A program made the position numbers and the translations under genes. Of a DNA stretch of 64,000 nt, positions 10,275-22,830 are shown in pieces. How positions within the stretch are numbered: the stretch's first letter is position 1; the number at the start of each line of letters is the position of its first letter. The notes under the pieces are model-generated. The model was not told the origin of the DNA. It did not search any database and saw only the letters and a program-made list of their open reading frames with translations. The stretch is from Salvelinus alpinus (Eukaryota; Chordata; Actinopteri; Salmoniformes; Salmonidae): NCBI RefSeq assembly GCF_045679555.1, contig NC_092091.1:18908072-18972071 (forward strand), read 5' to 3'.

Positions 10275-11773
10275 CAATACCAGTCAAGAGATTGGACACA
10301 CCTACTCATTCAAGGGTTCTTATTTATTTGTACTATTTTATACATTGCAGAATAATAGTGAAGACACAAAAACTATGAAATAACACACATGGAATCATGT
10401 AGTAACCCAAAAAGTTTTCAACAAATCCCAATATATTTTATATTTGAGATTCTTCAAAGTAGCCACCCTTTGCCTTGATGACAGCTTTGCACACGCTTGG
10501 CATTCTCTCAACCAGCTTCACCTGGAATGCTTTTCCAACAGACTTGTGAAGGAGTTCCCACATATGATGAGCACTTGTTGGCTGCTTTTCCTTCACTCTG
10601 CGGTCCAACTCATCCCAAACCATCTCAATTGGGGTGATGTCGGGTGATTGTGGAGGCCAGGTCATCTGATGCAGCACTCCATCACTCTCCTTCTTGGTCA
10701 AATTGCCTTACACAGCCTGGAGGTATGTTGGGTCATTGTCCTGTTGAAAAACAAAAGATAGTCCCACTAAGCGCAAATCAGATGGGATGGCGTATCACTG
10801 TAGAATGCTGTGGTTGCCATGCTGCTGAAGTGTGCCTTGAATTCTAAGTAAATGACCAACAGTGTCATCCGCAAAGCACCCCCACACAATCACACTTCCT
10901 CCTCCATGCTTCACGTGGGGAACCACACATACGGAGATAATCCGATCACCTACTCTGCGTCTCACAAAGATCCAGTGGTTGGAACCAAAAATCTCAAATT
11001 TGGACTCATCAGACCAAAGGACAGATTTCCACCTGTCTATGTCCATTGTTCGTGTTTCTTGGCCCAAGCAAGTCTCTTATTATTATTAGTGTCCTTTAGT
11101 AGTGGTTTCTTTGCAGCAATTTGATCATGAAGGCCTGATTTCACGCAGTCTCCTCTGAACAGTTGATGTTGAGATGTGTATTTTACTTGAACTCTGTGAA
11201 GCATTAATTTGGGGTACAATTTCTTAGGCTGGTAACTCTAATGAACTTATCCTCTGTAGCAGAGGTAACTCTGGGTCTTCCTTTCCTGTGGCGGTCCTCA
11301 TGAGAGCCAGTTTCATCATAGCGCTTGACAGTTTTTGCGACTGCACTTGAAGAAACTTTCAAAGTTCTTGACATTTTCTGTATTGACTGACCTTCATGTC
11401 TTAAAGTAATGATGGACTGTCGTTTCTCTTTGCTTATTTGAGCTGTTCTTGCCATAATATGGACTTGGTCTTTTACCAAATAGGGCTATCTTCTGTATAC
11501 CACCCCAACCTTGTCACAACACAACTGATTGACTCAAACGCATTAAGAAGGAAAGAAATTACACAAATTAACTTTTAACAAGGCACACCTGTTAATTGAA
11601 ATGCATTCGAGGTGACTGTTGACTGATTGTTACACACTTTTTGTCGTTACTGCATGATTCCATGTGTTATTTCATAGTTTTGATGACTTCTATTATTCTA
11701 CAATGTAGAACATTTGTAAGAATTAAGAAAACCCTTGAATGAGTAGGTGTGTCCAAACTTTTGACTGGTACTG
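10275..11773 (-). mobile_element. Tc1-B type transposon nested in Tc1-A
   Basis: 1499 bp. The left end CAATACCAGTCAAGAGATTGG starts at 10275 and the right end CCAAACTTTTGACTGGTACTG stops at 11773. TA flanks both sides (10273-10274, 11774-11775). The host sequence rejoins as TTTACATA/AGTATTCAGACC, exactly as in the uninterrupted copy near 23352. Minus orientation. Confidence 0.93.
10438..11479 (-). pseudogene. Tc1-B transposase, frameshifted
   Basis: Tc1/mariner DDE transposase. The frame starting at 11479 (MVKDQVHIMARTAQISKEK..) gives the helix-turn-helix domain with GRPRVTSA. It then shifts to a second frame (11219-11037, ..KPLLKDTNNNKRLAWAKKH) and a third (11067-10795) with the first catalytic block LWSDESKFEIFG and VKHGGGSVIVWGCF. 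The second block (QQDNDPT) is encoded near 10725-10745. The third block (SPDITPIEMVWDE) and the C terminus KAKGGYFEESQI end at the TAA at 10438-10440. All three catalytic acidic residues can still be read, so only frame breaks disable it. Confidence 0.9.
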
Positions 11774-11794
11774 TAAGTATTCAGACCCCTTACT

Positions 11795-12639
11795 CAGCAC
11801 CTTTGGCAGCACCTTTGGCAGCGATTACAGCCTCAGTCTTCTTGGGTATGACGCTAAAAGCTTGGCACACCTCTATTTGGGGAGTTTCTCCCATTCTTCT
11901 CTGCAGATCCTCTCAGGTTGGATGGGGAGTGTTGCTGCACAGTTATTTTCAGGTCTCTCCAGAGATGTTCGATCGTGTTCAACTCCGGGGTCTGACTGGG
12001 CCACTCAAGGACATTCAGAGACTTGTCTTGAAGCCACTCTTGCATTGTCTTGACTGTGTGCTTAGGGTCGTTGTTCTGTTGGAAGGTGAACCGTCATCCC
12101 AGTCTGAGGTCCTGAGCTCTCCGGAACAGGATTCATCAAGGATCTCTCTGTACTTTGCTCTGTTCATCTTTCTCCGTTCAGGTTTCCTCCAGATGTGCGA
12201 CTTGGATTTCAAGCCAGAGTTCAATCTTAGGTGCCTTTTGGCAAACTCTAAGCTGGCTGTCATGTGCCTTTTACTGAGGAGTGGCTTCCATTTTGCCACT
12301 ACCATAAAGGCCTGATTGGTGGAGTGTTGCAGAGATGGTTGTCCTTCTGGAATGTTCTCCCATCTCCACAGAGGAGCACAGGAGCTCTGTCAGAGTGACC
12401 ATTGGGTTCTTGGTCACCTCTCTGACTAAGTCCCTTCTCCCCCGATTGCTCAGTTTGGCCGGGCGGCCAGCTCTAGGAAGAGTCTTGGTGGTTTTGAACT
12501 TCTTCCATTTAGGAATGATGGAGGCCACTGTGTTCTTGGGGACCTTCAATGCTGCAAACATTTTTTGGTACCTTTCCCCAGATCTGTGCCTCGACACAAT
12601 CCTGTCCTGGATCTCTACGGACAATTCCTTTGACATCAT
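11795..12639 (-). pseudogene. Tc1-A transposase, frameshifted and internally deleted
   Basis: The ATG at 12639 (MMSKELSVEIQDRIVSRHRSG) opens about 110 intact residues of DNA-binding domain (KNTVASIIPKWKKF, ..LPRAGRPAKLSNRGRR). The frame breaks near 12290. The next frame (12305-12015) runs SKRHMTASLEFAKRHLRLNSGLKSKSHIWRKPE and then directly [15 protein letters not shown]. The stretch with the first catalytic motif (WSDETK) and HGGGSIMLWGCF is therefore deleted. The final frame (12045-11854) has MQEWLQDKSLNVLEWPSQ and the TPELNTIEHLW version of the third block. It is non-functional. Confidence 0.9.
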
Positions 12640-13019
12640 GGCTTGGTTTTTGCTCTGACATGCACTGTCAACTGTGGGACCTTATATAGACAGATGTGTG
12701 CCTTTCCAAATCATGTCCAATCAATTGAATTTACCACAGGTGGCCTCCAATGAAGTTGTAGAAACATCTGAAGGATGATCAATGGAAAAAGGATACCCTG
12801 AGCTCAATTTTGGGTCTCATAGCAAAGGGTCTGAATACTTATCTAAATAAGGTATCTGTTTTTCATTTTTAATACAAAACCTGTTTTCGCTTTGTCATTA
12901 TGGGGTATTGTGTGTAGATTGATGACCCCAAAAAAGATCCTCCATTTTAGAATGAGGCTGTAACGTAACTAAATGTGGAAAAAAGGAAGGGGTCTGAATA
13001 CTTTCCCAAATGCACCGTA

Positions 13020-16000
13020 TCTCATTAATTTGCACAAAGTGATCCTTGCACTATGAAGTTATACAGTTCACTAAACAGGCATTTGCCTAGATCCTTATGA
13101 TGACCACTTCATGAATGCATTTACCTTCACAGGCTTCATTAGTATTTCATTTGTAATAAACCATGCTTTGTTTAACTACTTTGGTTGTGGAGACATGTCT
13201 AATTTGACTAGGCTGTTCTCTACTTGTCTCTTTCTCACAGTAACATGTGAATACAGAATAATGGTCCTGGCAGCCTGTAAACTGTAGAGTAGCTGATCAG
13301 TCATCACCACTCCACAAGAAACATCTCTCACACAGTCTCATACAGGCAATCTCACTGAGCCTGACCATGTGCAACACTCCCCTGCCTCCAAGTCGGCATG
13401 TGATTATGTATTTTGATTGGTACTGTTTGTTTTTAACTTTCCTGTGGAGAACATGTAGACAGTCGTCCCATTCATGTCCTCCTTGAATCTCCTGAGTAGT
13501 GCTGTGAGTCTGTGTCTCTCTGGCCCCGGCCCTCTGCTCTGCTATCTCACTGTATAGCCTTGTCTGTCTAAATCGTCCTTTGATTCCGGAGTCCGTGGTC
13601 CATTTCGCCGAGCCACCCACCCCTCACATACAGACCTACTGTACATGGCATGCTCCATCTCCTGGGGATTATCCCCATTAAATGACATTAACAAATGTTG
13701 TCATGGTGGAAATTGTTTAGTCTGGGTCGGGGGTACTCCGCTCGAGGGGAAGCAGGAAGGATGGTTGGGTGGGGTGGGGCGGTGTCACTCGGCCTCGAAC
13801 TCCTGACAGAGCAAGGCTGGGTTTCCAATAAGGGACATCTGCTCAAAGGAACACACACAGTGAGGAAACCTAAAACCAGGTCTCTCTCTCTCTCTGTCTG
13901 TGACCCACAATGCCTCATTCAGGGATTATCTCATCCTCCCTGAATAAATAGACACATTATCTGTCGGGAGGGGAGGAGAGCGACCGGTCAGTGAAATGTT
14001 TTTTCCTGCTCCCCACAAGCGTGAAAAAGACAATCATACCACACTTGTTCATTACATATGCTCTTTTCATTTTGAAGATGCCACATTTCTCAGAACTGGG
14101 CTGAGGGTTTTGGAATTCTCGTCAGTCAAATCGAAGCTCGTACTATGTATCTAACGCAAGTTATAAAAAAAAAACTCAGCGAATAGCAGACATTACAACA
14201 TCCCTAAACAGCGTAATAAATCTTGTAATATTGTACCACTGTAGTCATGGTTGGTGTTAGCTTTGGACATTGAATTCTTGTGATGTCCATTCCACTGCAC
14301 TTATTTTGGTCTTGTGAAATCCAACATTGCAAAATGTAGAAACTTTCCTATGTGACTTGTTTAATTGCTTATAGCTTCCCTTATATGTACTCGCCATCTG
14401 AGGACACAACTGTTCAGCGTAGGCATAATTCATACAGTATCTCTCTATCCAGATAGTTTAGTCTCTTGTCCATCTGGTCTGCTGATGATATGCTATACTT
14501 CATTTCAAAGACTTCCGGCTGTGTTAAGGTCAAATGTAGTTAAATCTATCCATCCTTTGTCTCTTTGTATGCATTCTACAGGATTAGTAGGCATAACCTC
14601 TTGGTCCTTTTCATTTCTATAAAGTACAGCCTTAATCCTGGTTAGCAATGTAAAGCCCGTCACCACCACCCCACCCTACCCCAATGCAGCCCAAACCCAG
14701 TCCGCTGTACTGCTAGAGCATCTCATGATGATGACCCCAAATGTTCCATATGTCCTTTTCAAAATGGGCGCAGAATTGTAAAAGTCAAATACATTGCTAT
14801 TACTTGTGTACAATATATGGCTAGGTGGCTGATGTTAGCCTAGCTTGTTCTTATTTGTCTGTCAGAACTAGGCCTACACCTTTTATATTGTGGTGGTGAG
14901 AAATAGGGGATGGTATAGGGGTGTCAATTTTGCATTAGTTCAGGCTCAGGAGAATAGCGATTTCCTTCAGATTGGAGATGGTCTTTTTTTATGTTGGGCG
15001 GATTATCCTGTGATGAGGCGGCATCATGCTGAGGTGCTTCTGTGATCTCATCCCTTAGCATTTGCTGCTGCCACCCCTTGTCCTAATGCCCTTGGCCTTA
15101 CTGGGCACCGTCCCAAACCCTGGCCTCCTAACCTCTCCCCTTCTGGCTCTGTCATGTTGCTGCCTATGCTTCATGGTGAATCACTTTAGAAGCTCAGTAA
15201 ATAAAAATGTCTTTTGCAAAATCGGGGATAATCCAAAAACACGAAAAATCAGACTGCTTGCACAAAGACAGTTCACTGAACTATTTTCATGATATTTACT
15301 ATATTTAGAGCAGATCATTTGGGTTAGTGGTTGTAACACAGCTATACAGTACATGCCTATACACCACATTGCCCCTGCCTTTCTATCCCTATCCCCTCCA
15401 CCACCCCTTACTCTTGAGCTCTGTTACAGCTGATACCAAAGCCATTGTAGTAATGACAGGCCCACAAGGTGAGATCACATTCATTCTCACACTTCCTCTC
15501 CAACAGCTGGCAGCTCAGCTGGGCTGTGACTGTTCGCTTGCAGGGTGCAGGGGTAGGGGCATGCCTCTCTCTCTAGTGTCACTTCCTCCCCACCCCACCA
15601 TGCTGCTCAGAGACCCTCTCTAGTTCTTACCACCCACCCCCACACAGCCAACACCATCCAAGGCTTTACCTCCTCACTACTATTGACTCCCAATACCGTA
15701 GGGGTCCACTTAAGCCCTCGGCCTTCACCATAATGGCTTCATCCACACTCTGCATGGTTTGCTTTACCCCACAAACAACCTTGACACTCTGTCTCAACCC
15801 ACACTGCTTTAATCCTATGCCGATGCTCTCCACAGTGCTCTCAACCTACCCATGGCTCACTCCACACCACTTCTCATCGCATGCTGATTCTCAGAACACT
15901 ACCCACTCTTGCCAACTTTGACCACTATCATCTTTAGGTCTTTACCTTCAACTATTCTGAGTCTGACTCTTCCCACAGTCTCACAGAGGATTTCATATGA

Positions 16001-16252
16001 GTCAGAGCGAGAACGAGAGAGATAATGTGTCGTAATTCTGTACTGCACTCATGTTCTGGAAATATATACATTATTTGGGAGGGAATGAGGGAGGGAGATA
16101 GCTCGGTTGAGAGGTTATACATTGTTATGCGTGGGAGTGAGCAGTAGTAATATTTCATAGGGATAGAGCCAAGAGGGAGATAGTTGCTATGATATAAGCT
16201 GGGGTGGGGTGTAGGACTGGGAATTGTCAGGGACCGCACAATACTAGAGGTC
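13020..16252. other. 3.2 kb without recognisable gene or full repeat
   Basis: Contains short CT microsatellite runs (about 13880-13900), C-rich stretches at 14660-14700 and 15380-15650, and several short open frames with low-complexity composition. No domain, splice-consistent exon chain or RNA gene was found. Confidence 0.45.
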
Positions 16253-16544
16253 ATGGGTAGATTGGTCGTCTGACAATTCTGGCAAATGCCAGAAGGGCCG
16301 GACCATCTTTTATTGGGGTGGGCTGGTCGAAAATATAAATAATTATATATATATATTTATTTGATAAAAAATGACACAGCTGGCAGAGTGGCCCTGTTTT
16401 TTTAAAATGACTTTTGCACAGTTCCTCTGCTGGCATAATAATCTGTAGTATATGGGGCATTTGGCTGACCAAGCTGGGCCGGCCCGGTTTTCTGATTGGC
16501 TGAGCTGGCGCAAATTCACATTCAAAGTCAAATGCACATCATCA
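16253..16544. repeat. Uncharacterised dispersed repeat upstream of LINE
   Basis: AATTCTGGCAAATGCCAGAA and GCCGGCCCGGTTTTCTGATT occur in an arrangement that I recall from other fish sequence, with a TA-rich core at 16338-16360. Ends and class are not determinable here. Confidence 0.4.
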
Positions 16545-18480
16545 AAGAGTTTCCGAGCCGGTTTCCGAGCTGGTCATGGGTGCACCTCAGCCACGCTCAA
16601 GGTCCTAAACGATATCATAACCGCCATCGATAAAAGACAATACTGTGCAGCCATCTTCATCGACCTGGCCAAGGCTTTCGACTCTGTCAATCACCGCATT
16701 CTTATCTGTCACGTCTTCCGCCGAAGTCGGTCCCTCTCCTTGTTCGGGTGGTGTTCGGCGGTCGACGTCACCGACCTTCTAGTCATCATTGATCCATTTT
16801 TCATTTTCCATGGGTTTTGTCTTGTCTTCCTACACACCTGCTTCCAATCCCATTCATTACATGTTGTGTATTTAACCCTCTGTTTCCCCTCATGTCCTTG
16901 TCAGAGATTGTTTGTTGTATGTAGGTGTGTTATTTTGTTCTGGTGTGCGATGGGTTTTGCACCCTATTATGTTATTTTTGTATACTTTGGTTTTCGGAGG
17001 TTTTTTGTATGTTTATTAAACAGCTCTGTTTTTACCAAGTTCATTATCCTGCGCCCGACTTCCCTGTCACCAGCACGCACCGCATTACATTATCGGCAGA
17101 CTCAACAGCCTTGGTTTCTCAAATGACTGCCTCGACTGGTTTACCAACTACTTCTCAGATAGAGTTCAGTGTGTCAAATCGGAGGGCCTGTTGTCCGGAC
17201 CTCTGGCAGTCTCTATGGGGGTGCCACAGGGTTCAATTCTTGGGCTAACTGTTTTCTCTGTATACATCAATGATGTCACTCTATCTGCTGGTGATTCTCT
17301 GATCCACCTCTATGCAGACGACACCATTCTGTATACTTCTGGCCCTTTGGACACTGTGTTAACTAACCTCTAGACAAGCTTCAATGCCATACAACACTCC
17401 TTCTGTGGCCTCCAACTGCTCTTAAATGCAAGTAAACTAAATGGATGCTCTTCAACCGATCACTGCCCGCACCCGCCCGCCCACCCGTCTAGCATCACTA
17501 CTCTGGACGGTTCTGACTTAATATGTGAACAACTACAAATACCTAGGTTTCTGGTTAGACTCTAAACTCTCCTTCCAGACTCACATTAAGCATCCAATCC
17601 AAAAATAAATCTAGAATCGGCTTCCTATTTCACAACAAAACATTCTTCACTCATGCTGCCAAACATACCCTCGTAAAACTGACTATCCTACCGATCCTTG
17701 ACTTCGGCGATGTCATTTACAAAATATCCTCCAACACTCTACTCAGCAAATTGGATGCAGTCTATCACAGTGCCATCCGTTTTGTCACCAAAGCCCCATA
17801 TACTACCCACCACTGTGACCTGTACGCTCTCGTTGGCTGGCCCTCACTTCATATTCATCGCCAAACCCACTGGCTCCAGGTCTTTTATAAGTCTTTGTTA
17901 GGTAAAGCCTCCCTTATCTCAGCTCACTGGTCACCATAGCAGCACCCACCCGCAGCACGCGGTCCAGCAGGTATATTTCACTGGTCATCCCCAAGCCAAC
18001 TCCTCCTTTGGCTGCCTTTCCTTCCAGTTCTCTGCTGCCAATGACTTGAACTAATTGCAAAAATCACTGAAGCTGGAGACTTATATCTCCCTCTCTAACT
18101 TTATGCATCAACTGTCAGAGCAGCTTACCGATCATTGCACCTGTACACAGCCCATCTGTAAATAGCCCACCCAACTCCCTCATCCCCATATTATTATTTA
18201 TTTTGCTTTTTTGCACCCCAGTATCTCTATTTGCACATTCGTCTTCTGCACATCTATCACTCCAGTGTTTAATTGCTAAATTGTAATTATTTTGCCACTA
18301 TGGCCTGTTTATTGCCTTACCTCCCTAATCTTACTATATTTGCACACACTGTATATACATTTTTCTATTCTGTTATTGACTGTACATTTGTTTATCCCAT
18401 GTGTAATTCTGTTGTTGTTTGTGTCGAACTTGTTCTCAACTGGCCTACCTGGTTAAATAAAGGTGAAATGGAAAAAGTGG
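16545..18480 (+). mobile_element. LINE (non-LTR retrotransposon), 5'-truncated, RT region plus 3' tail, split by a solo LTR
   Basis: Reverse transcriptase sequence is readable on the plus strand: GHGCTSATLKVLNDIITAID and FIDLAKAFDSVNHRILI (16577-16706). After the LTR come SMGVPQGSILGLTVFSVYIN (17214 onward) and the catalytic box LYADDTILYTS (YADD at 17311-17322). Frames break at 17371 and elsewhere. The 3' UTR ends with ACTGGCCTACCTGGTTAAAT then AAAGGTGAAAT (to about 18470), a tail that I recognise from salmonid LINEs. It is a different family from the FADD-box LINE at 57112. It is dead. Confidence 0.88.
16707..17089 (+). mobile_element. Solo LTR (383 bp) with perfect 5-bp target duplication
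   Basis: Starts TGTCACGTCTTCCG and ends CACCGCATTACA (TG...CA). It is flanked by TTATC at 16702-16706 and again at 17090-17094. Deleting it restores continuous LINE coding across HRILI/GRLNSLGF. An ATTAAA polyadenylation-like signal lies near 17018 and a TATTTAA box-like stretch near 16870. No internal gag/pol sequence is present, so it is an LTR left after LTR-LTR recombination. The orientation is inferred from the ATTAAA. The retroelement superfamily is unknown. Confidence 0.85.
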
Positions 18481-18795
18481 AAAGAGAGTGAGACCCACCC
18501 ACTGATTTTGTGAAATTAACCGATTTATTTGCTAAAAGTTCTGGTTTTGCTGGTCTGAGAGCTGTGTCTGTGAGAAATGACAGATCAGCTGCTGTGATGT
18601 AGCCGAGGTAGGAAGAAAACCGAGAAAGACATGCTCACACACAATGACACAGATCATGTAGCCTACTGCTGCCAGTCACGCCTAATATTTTGGCTGTATA
18701 TTATATGAAATACATTTCATACCTACTAAAGGGGGGATTCGGGGGAACATTTAGACACTAGGCTACTTGCAATATAGCCTAACACAAGTTATTAG
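18481..18795. other. No gene seen
   Basis: Sequence between two LINE copies. GACAGATCAGCTGCTGTGAT looks repeat-like, but no ends were found. Confidence 0.35.
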
Positions 18796-21700
18796 AGTTG
18801 TATTTGTATTTATTATGGATCCCCATTAGCTGCTGCCAAAGCACCAGCTACTCTTCCTGGGGTCCAGCAAAATTAAGGCAGTTTATACAATTTTAAAACA
18901 TTACAATGCATTCACAGATTTCACAATGCAATGTGTGCCCTCAGGCCCCTACTCCACCACTACCACATATCTACCTTACTAAATCCATGTGTATGTATAG
19001 TGTGTATGTTATTGTGTGTATGCATGTGTCTGTGCCAATGTTTGTGTTGCTTCACAGTCCCCGCTGTTCCATAAGGTGTTTTTTTAATCTGTTTTTGAAT
19101 CTAATTTCACTGCTTGCGTAAGTTACTTGATGTGGAATAGAGTTCCATGTTGTCATGGCTCTATGTAGTACTGTGTGCCTCCCATAGTCTGTTCTGGACT
19201 TGAGAAGAGACCTCCTGTGGCATGTCTTGTGGGGTATGCATGGGTGTCCGAGCTGTGTGCCAGTAGTTTAGACAGAGAGCTCGGTGCATTCATGTCAGTA
19301 CCTCTCATAAATAAAAGTAGTGATGAAGTCAATCTCTCCTCCACTTTCAGCCAGGAGAGATTGACATGCATATTGTATTTTTTTCTTTAAAGGGGTGGAT
19401 CAGCTTAATATTTGCATATTGTTAATATTAACTCTGTGTACATCCAAAGGCCAGCCGTGCTGCCCTGTTCTCAGCCAATTGCAATTTTCCAAAGTCCTTT
19501 TTTTTGTGGCACCTGACCACACGACTGAACAGTAGTCAAGGTGCGACAAAACTAGGGCCTGTAGGACCTGCCTTGTTGATAGTGTTGTTAAGATGGCAGA
19601 GCATCGCTTTATTATAGACAGACTTCTCCCATCTTAGCAATATGTTTTGACCATGACAGTTTACAATCTAGTGTTACTCCAAGCAGTTTAGTCATCTCAA
19701 CTTGCTCAATTTCCACATTATTTATTACAAGATTTAGTTGAGGTTTAGGGTTTAGTGAGTATTTTGTTCCAAATACAATGCTTTCAGTTTTATAAATATT
19801 TAGGGCTAACTTATTCCTTGCCACCTACTCTCTGAAACTAAATGCAGCTCTTTGTTGAGTGTTGCAGTCATTTCAGTCTCTGTAGTAGCTAACGTGTATA
19901 GTGTTGAGTCATCCGCATACATAAAAATCTGGCTTTACTCAAAGTCAGTAGCATGTCGTTAGTAAAAATTGAAAAAAAGCAAGGGGCCTAAACAGCTACC
20001 CTGGGGAATTCCTGATTCTAACTGGATTATATTTGATAGGCTTCCATTAAAACCTGTTTGGGAAAGGCGTGCCGCTAGCGGGACACCTCGACAACATCCG
20101 GTGAAATTGCATAGCGCCAAATTTAAATTAAATTACTATAAATATTTAACTTTCATAAAATCACAAGTGTAATACATCAAAATAAAGCTTAACGTCCTGT
20201 TAATCCAGCCGCGGTGTCAGACTTCAAAAAGGCTTTACGGCGAAAGCAAACCATGCGATTATCTGAGGACAGCGCCCCGCATACAAACACATGAAAAACA
20301 TATTTAAACCAGGCAGGTGCGACACGAAAGTCAGAAATAGCGATATAAAAAATGCCTTACCTTTGATCTTCTTCTGTTGTCACTCCAAAAGGTCCCAGTT
20401 ACATCACAAATCTTTATATCCATAAAAACTCAGTTTAGCTAGTGCGCTTCAGTCAATAATCCATCCAGTTTCCCTCCATCAAAATGCATACAAAAACTCC
20501 CAAACGTGTTTTCTTTCCAAATCGACCAATTATGTGCATATCCTAGCTTCTGGGCCTGAGTAACAGGCAGTTTACTTTGGGAACGCTTTTCATCCGGACG
20601 TCAAAATACTGCCCCCTATCCCAAACAAGTTTTAAAGAACACACTATGTGTTCTGTTAGACAAGTAACTCTTTATCCACATTATAGCAGGGGGTGTAAAG
20701 CCATAACACAAGTTTTTCCAGCAGTAGACTATGATCAATAATGTCAAAAGCTGCACTGAAGTCTAGCAAGACAGCCCCCACAATCATTTTATCATCAATT
20801 TCTCTCAGCCAATCATCAGTCATTTGTGTAAAGTGTCCTTCCCTATAAGCATGCTGAAATTCTGTTGTCAATTTGTTTACTGTGAAATAGCGTTGTATCT
20901 GGTCAAACACCATTTTTTTCCAGAAGCTTGCTAAGGGTTGGTAACAGGCTGATTGGTTGGCTATTTGAGCCAGTAAAGGGGGCTTTACTATTCTGGGGTA
21001 GCAGCATGACTTTAGCTTCCCTCCAGGCCTGAGGGCATACGCTCTCCAGTAGGCTTAAATTGAAGATGTGGCAATATCGTCTGCTATTATCCTCAGTAAT
21101 TTTCCATCTAGATTGTCAGACCCTGGTGGTTTGTGATTGTTGATAGACTACAATAGTTTTTTCACCTTTTCCACATAGACTTTACGGAATTCAAAAGTAC
21201 AATTCTTATCTTTCATAATTTGGTCCGAGATACTTGGATGTGTAGTGTCAGCGTTTTTTGCTGGCATGTCATCCCTAAGTTTGCTTATCTTGCCAATGGA
21301 AAAAGTCATTAAAGTAGTTTGTAATATCAGTGGGCTTTGTGATGAATGACCCATCTGATTCAATAAATAAAGGAGCCGAGTTGGCCCCAAAGCTTTTTAC
21401 TATCATTCTTCATATAATTTATCTTTGTTTCATAGTGTAGTTTCTTTTTATTTAGTTTAGTCACATGATTTCTTAATTTGCAGTACGTTTGCCAATCAGT
21501 TGGGCCAGACTTAATTGACAAACCTTTTGCCTCATCCCTCTCAATCATACAATTTTTCAATTCCTCATCAATCCAAGGGGATTTAACAGTTTTTACAGTC
21601 ATTTTCTTATTTAATGGGTGCGTGCTTCTTAGTAACTGGAATAAGTAGTTTCATAAATGCTTTAAGTGCAGCGTCTGGTTGCTCCTCATTACAGACATGA

Positions 21701-22830
21701 ATCACTACAAAACTTCTTGTATGATCTCTTATACACTATATTAGGCCCAGCCTTTGGAACTTTGGTTTTCCTAGATATGGCTATTAATTTGTGATCTCTA
21801 CATCCTGCGGCTATGGATACAGCTTTCAAGCAAATATCTGTAGCGTAAGTAAAAATGTGATCTATTCATGTTGATGATTTAATTCCTGTGCTGTTTGTAA
21901 CTACCCTGGTAGGTTGACTGACAACCTGATCCAGGTTGCAGGCACTGGTTACAGTTTTAAATGTTTTTCCTGAGTGGGCAGCTTGATGATAGCCAGTCAA
22001 TATTTAAATCACCCAGAAAATTAACTTCTCTGTTGATATCACATACATTATTAAGCATTTCACACATGTTATCCGGATACTGACTGTTAGCACTTGGTGG
22101 TGTATAGCAGCTTCCCGCAAGAATGGGCTTTAGGTGAGGCAGATGAACCTGTAGCAATATTACTTCAACATTATTTAACATTAGATCGTCTCTAAGCTTT
22201 ACAGGAAAGTGGTTCTGAATATACACAGCAACACCGCCTCCATTGGCATTTCTGTCTTTTCGGTAGATGTTATTACCATGTATTGCTACCACTGTATCAT
22301 CAAAGGTATTATCTAAGTGAGTTTCAGAGATAGTCAGAATATGAATGTCATCTGTTACAAGCAAGCTATTTTTAGCACTTTTCTGGGTTGCTTTACTGGA
22401 AAGCTTATCAGAGGTAAACTTACTCATGTTATTTTCATTGGAGCTGATAGTGCAGGGTGAGCTGCATGAAGTGGTCTTCCTACTATTGCACACCGCCTCA
22501 GTGCTAACAGTGTAACTCTGGTTTATAGGCTCATGATTACTGCTTCCAATAGCTGTAGGATAAACAGATTGGCTGTTATAACTTATAGGTAAGGTAATAG
22601 CCATCTACTAGACATTTATACACTGCATCTTATTAAACATAAGTCATCATGTATTCCAGTAACGGTACATTTGGGGACGGTCTGTGTATTTTAATTGTTT
22701 TATCAATGTATATTCGCTTCTGAATTCCAGTCTCTTCAGCCCAGCTAGTGGGTTTATGAGATGTAGTAACAAGTGACCCTGGTGTTGGACTACATTACAT
22801 ATTCACCACCACTGGGGACTGGAAAGTCCC
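18796..22830 (-). mobile_element. Long LINE copy (endonuclease plus reverse transcriptase), minus strand, split by a MITE
   Basis: The 3' end is at the left (TATTTATTATGGATCCCCAT at about 18810) and the 5' part at the right. From 22604 to 21957 an open frame carries APE endonuclease-like sequence: ILTISETHLDNTF, ANGGGVAVYIQNHFPVKL and FLGDLNIDWLSSS. Linker segments follow at 21602-21148. RT sequence at 20913-20656 includes MIVGAVLLDFSAAFDIIDHS. The catalytic box FMYADDSTLYT is encoded at about 19900-19925. C-terminal sequence (KTESIVFGTK, LLGVTLDCKLSWSKHI) lies at 19824-19612. Frames are broken in several places. The 5' boundary near 22830 is approximate. It is a jockey/L2/CR1-group type LINE by motif, clade not fixed. 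Confidence 0.85.
20051..20631. mobile_element. TTAA-flanked MITE (piggyBac-like target choice), 581 bp
   Basis: Terminal inverted repeats AACCTGTTTGGGA (20051-20063) and TCCCAAACAAGTT (20619-20631) match at 12 of 13 positions. TTAA flanks both ends (20047-20050 and 20632-20635). Removing it restores the LINE sequence CTTCCATTAAAGAACACAC. No coding sequence inside. TTAA duplication is the hallmark of piggyBac-type transposition; which transposase mobilised it is inference. Confidence 0.85.

Larger units (their letters stand above)
10076..13017 (-). mobile_element. Tc1-A type transposon, both ends present, split by a Tc1-B
   Basis: Begins CAGTGAATTCTGAAAATATTC at 10076 after TA (10074-10075). 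Ends GGGGTCTGAATACTTTCCCA then AATGCACCG at 13017, before TA (13018-13019). Removing the inner element (10275-11773) leaves about 1.44 kb, slightly short for the family because of an internal deletion in the transposase. Minus orientation. Confidence 0.93.

Noticed and set aside
11749..12315. 188-codon plus-strand frame
   Set aside because: Antisense of the Tc1-A transposase at 11795-12639.
16452..17126. 224-codon plus-strand frame
   Set aside because: It begins as LINE reverse transcriptase, then reads into the inserted solo LTR; a chance chimera, not a gene.
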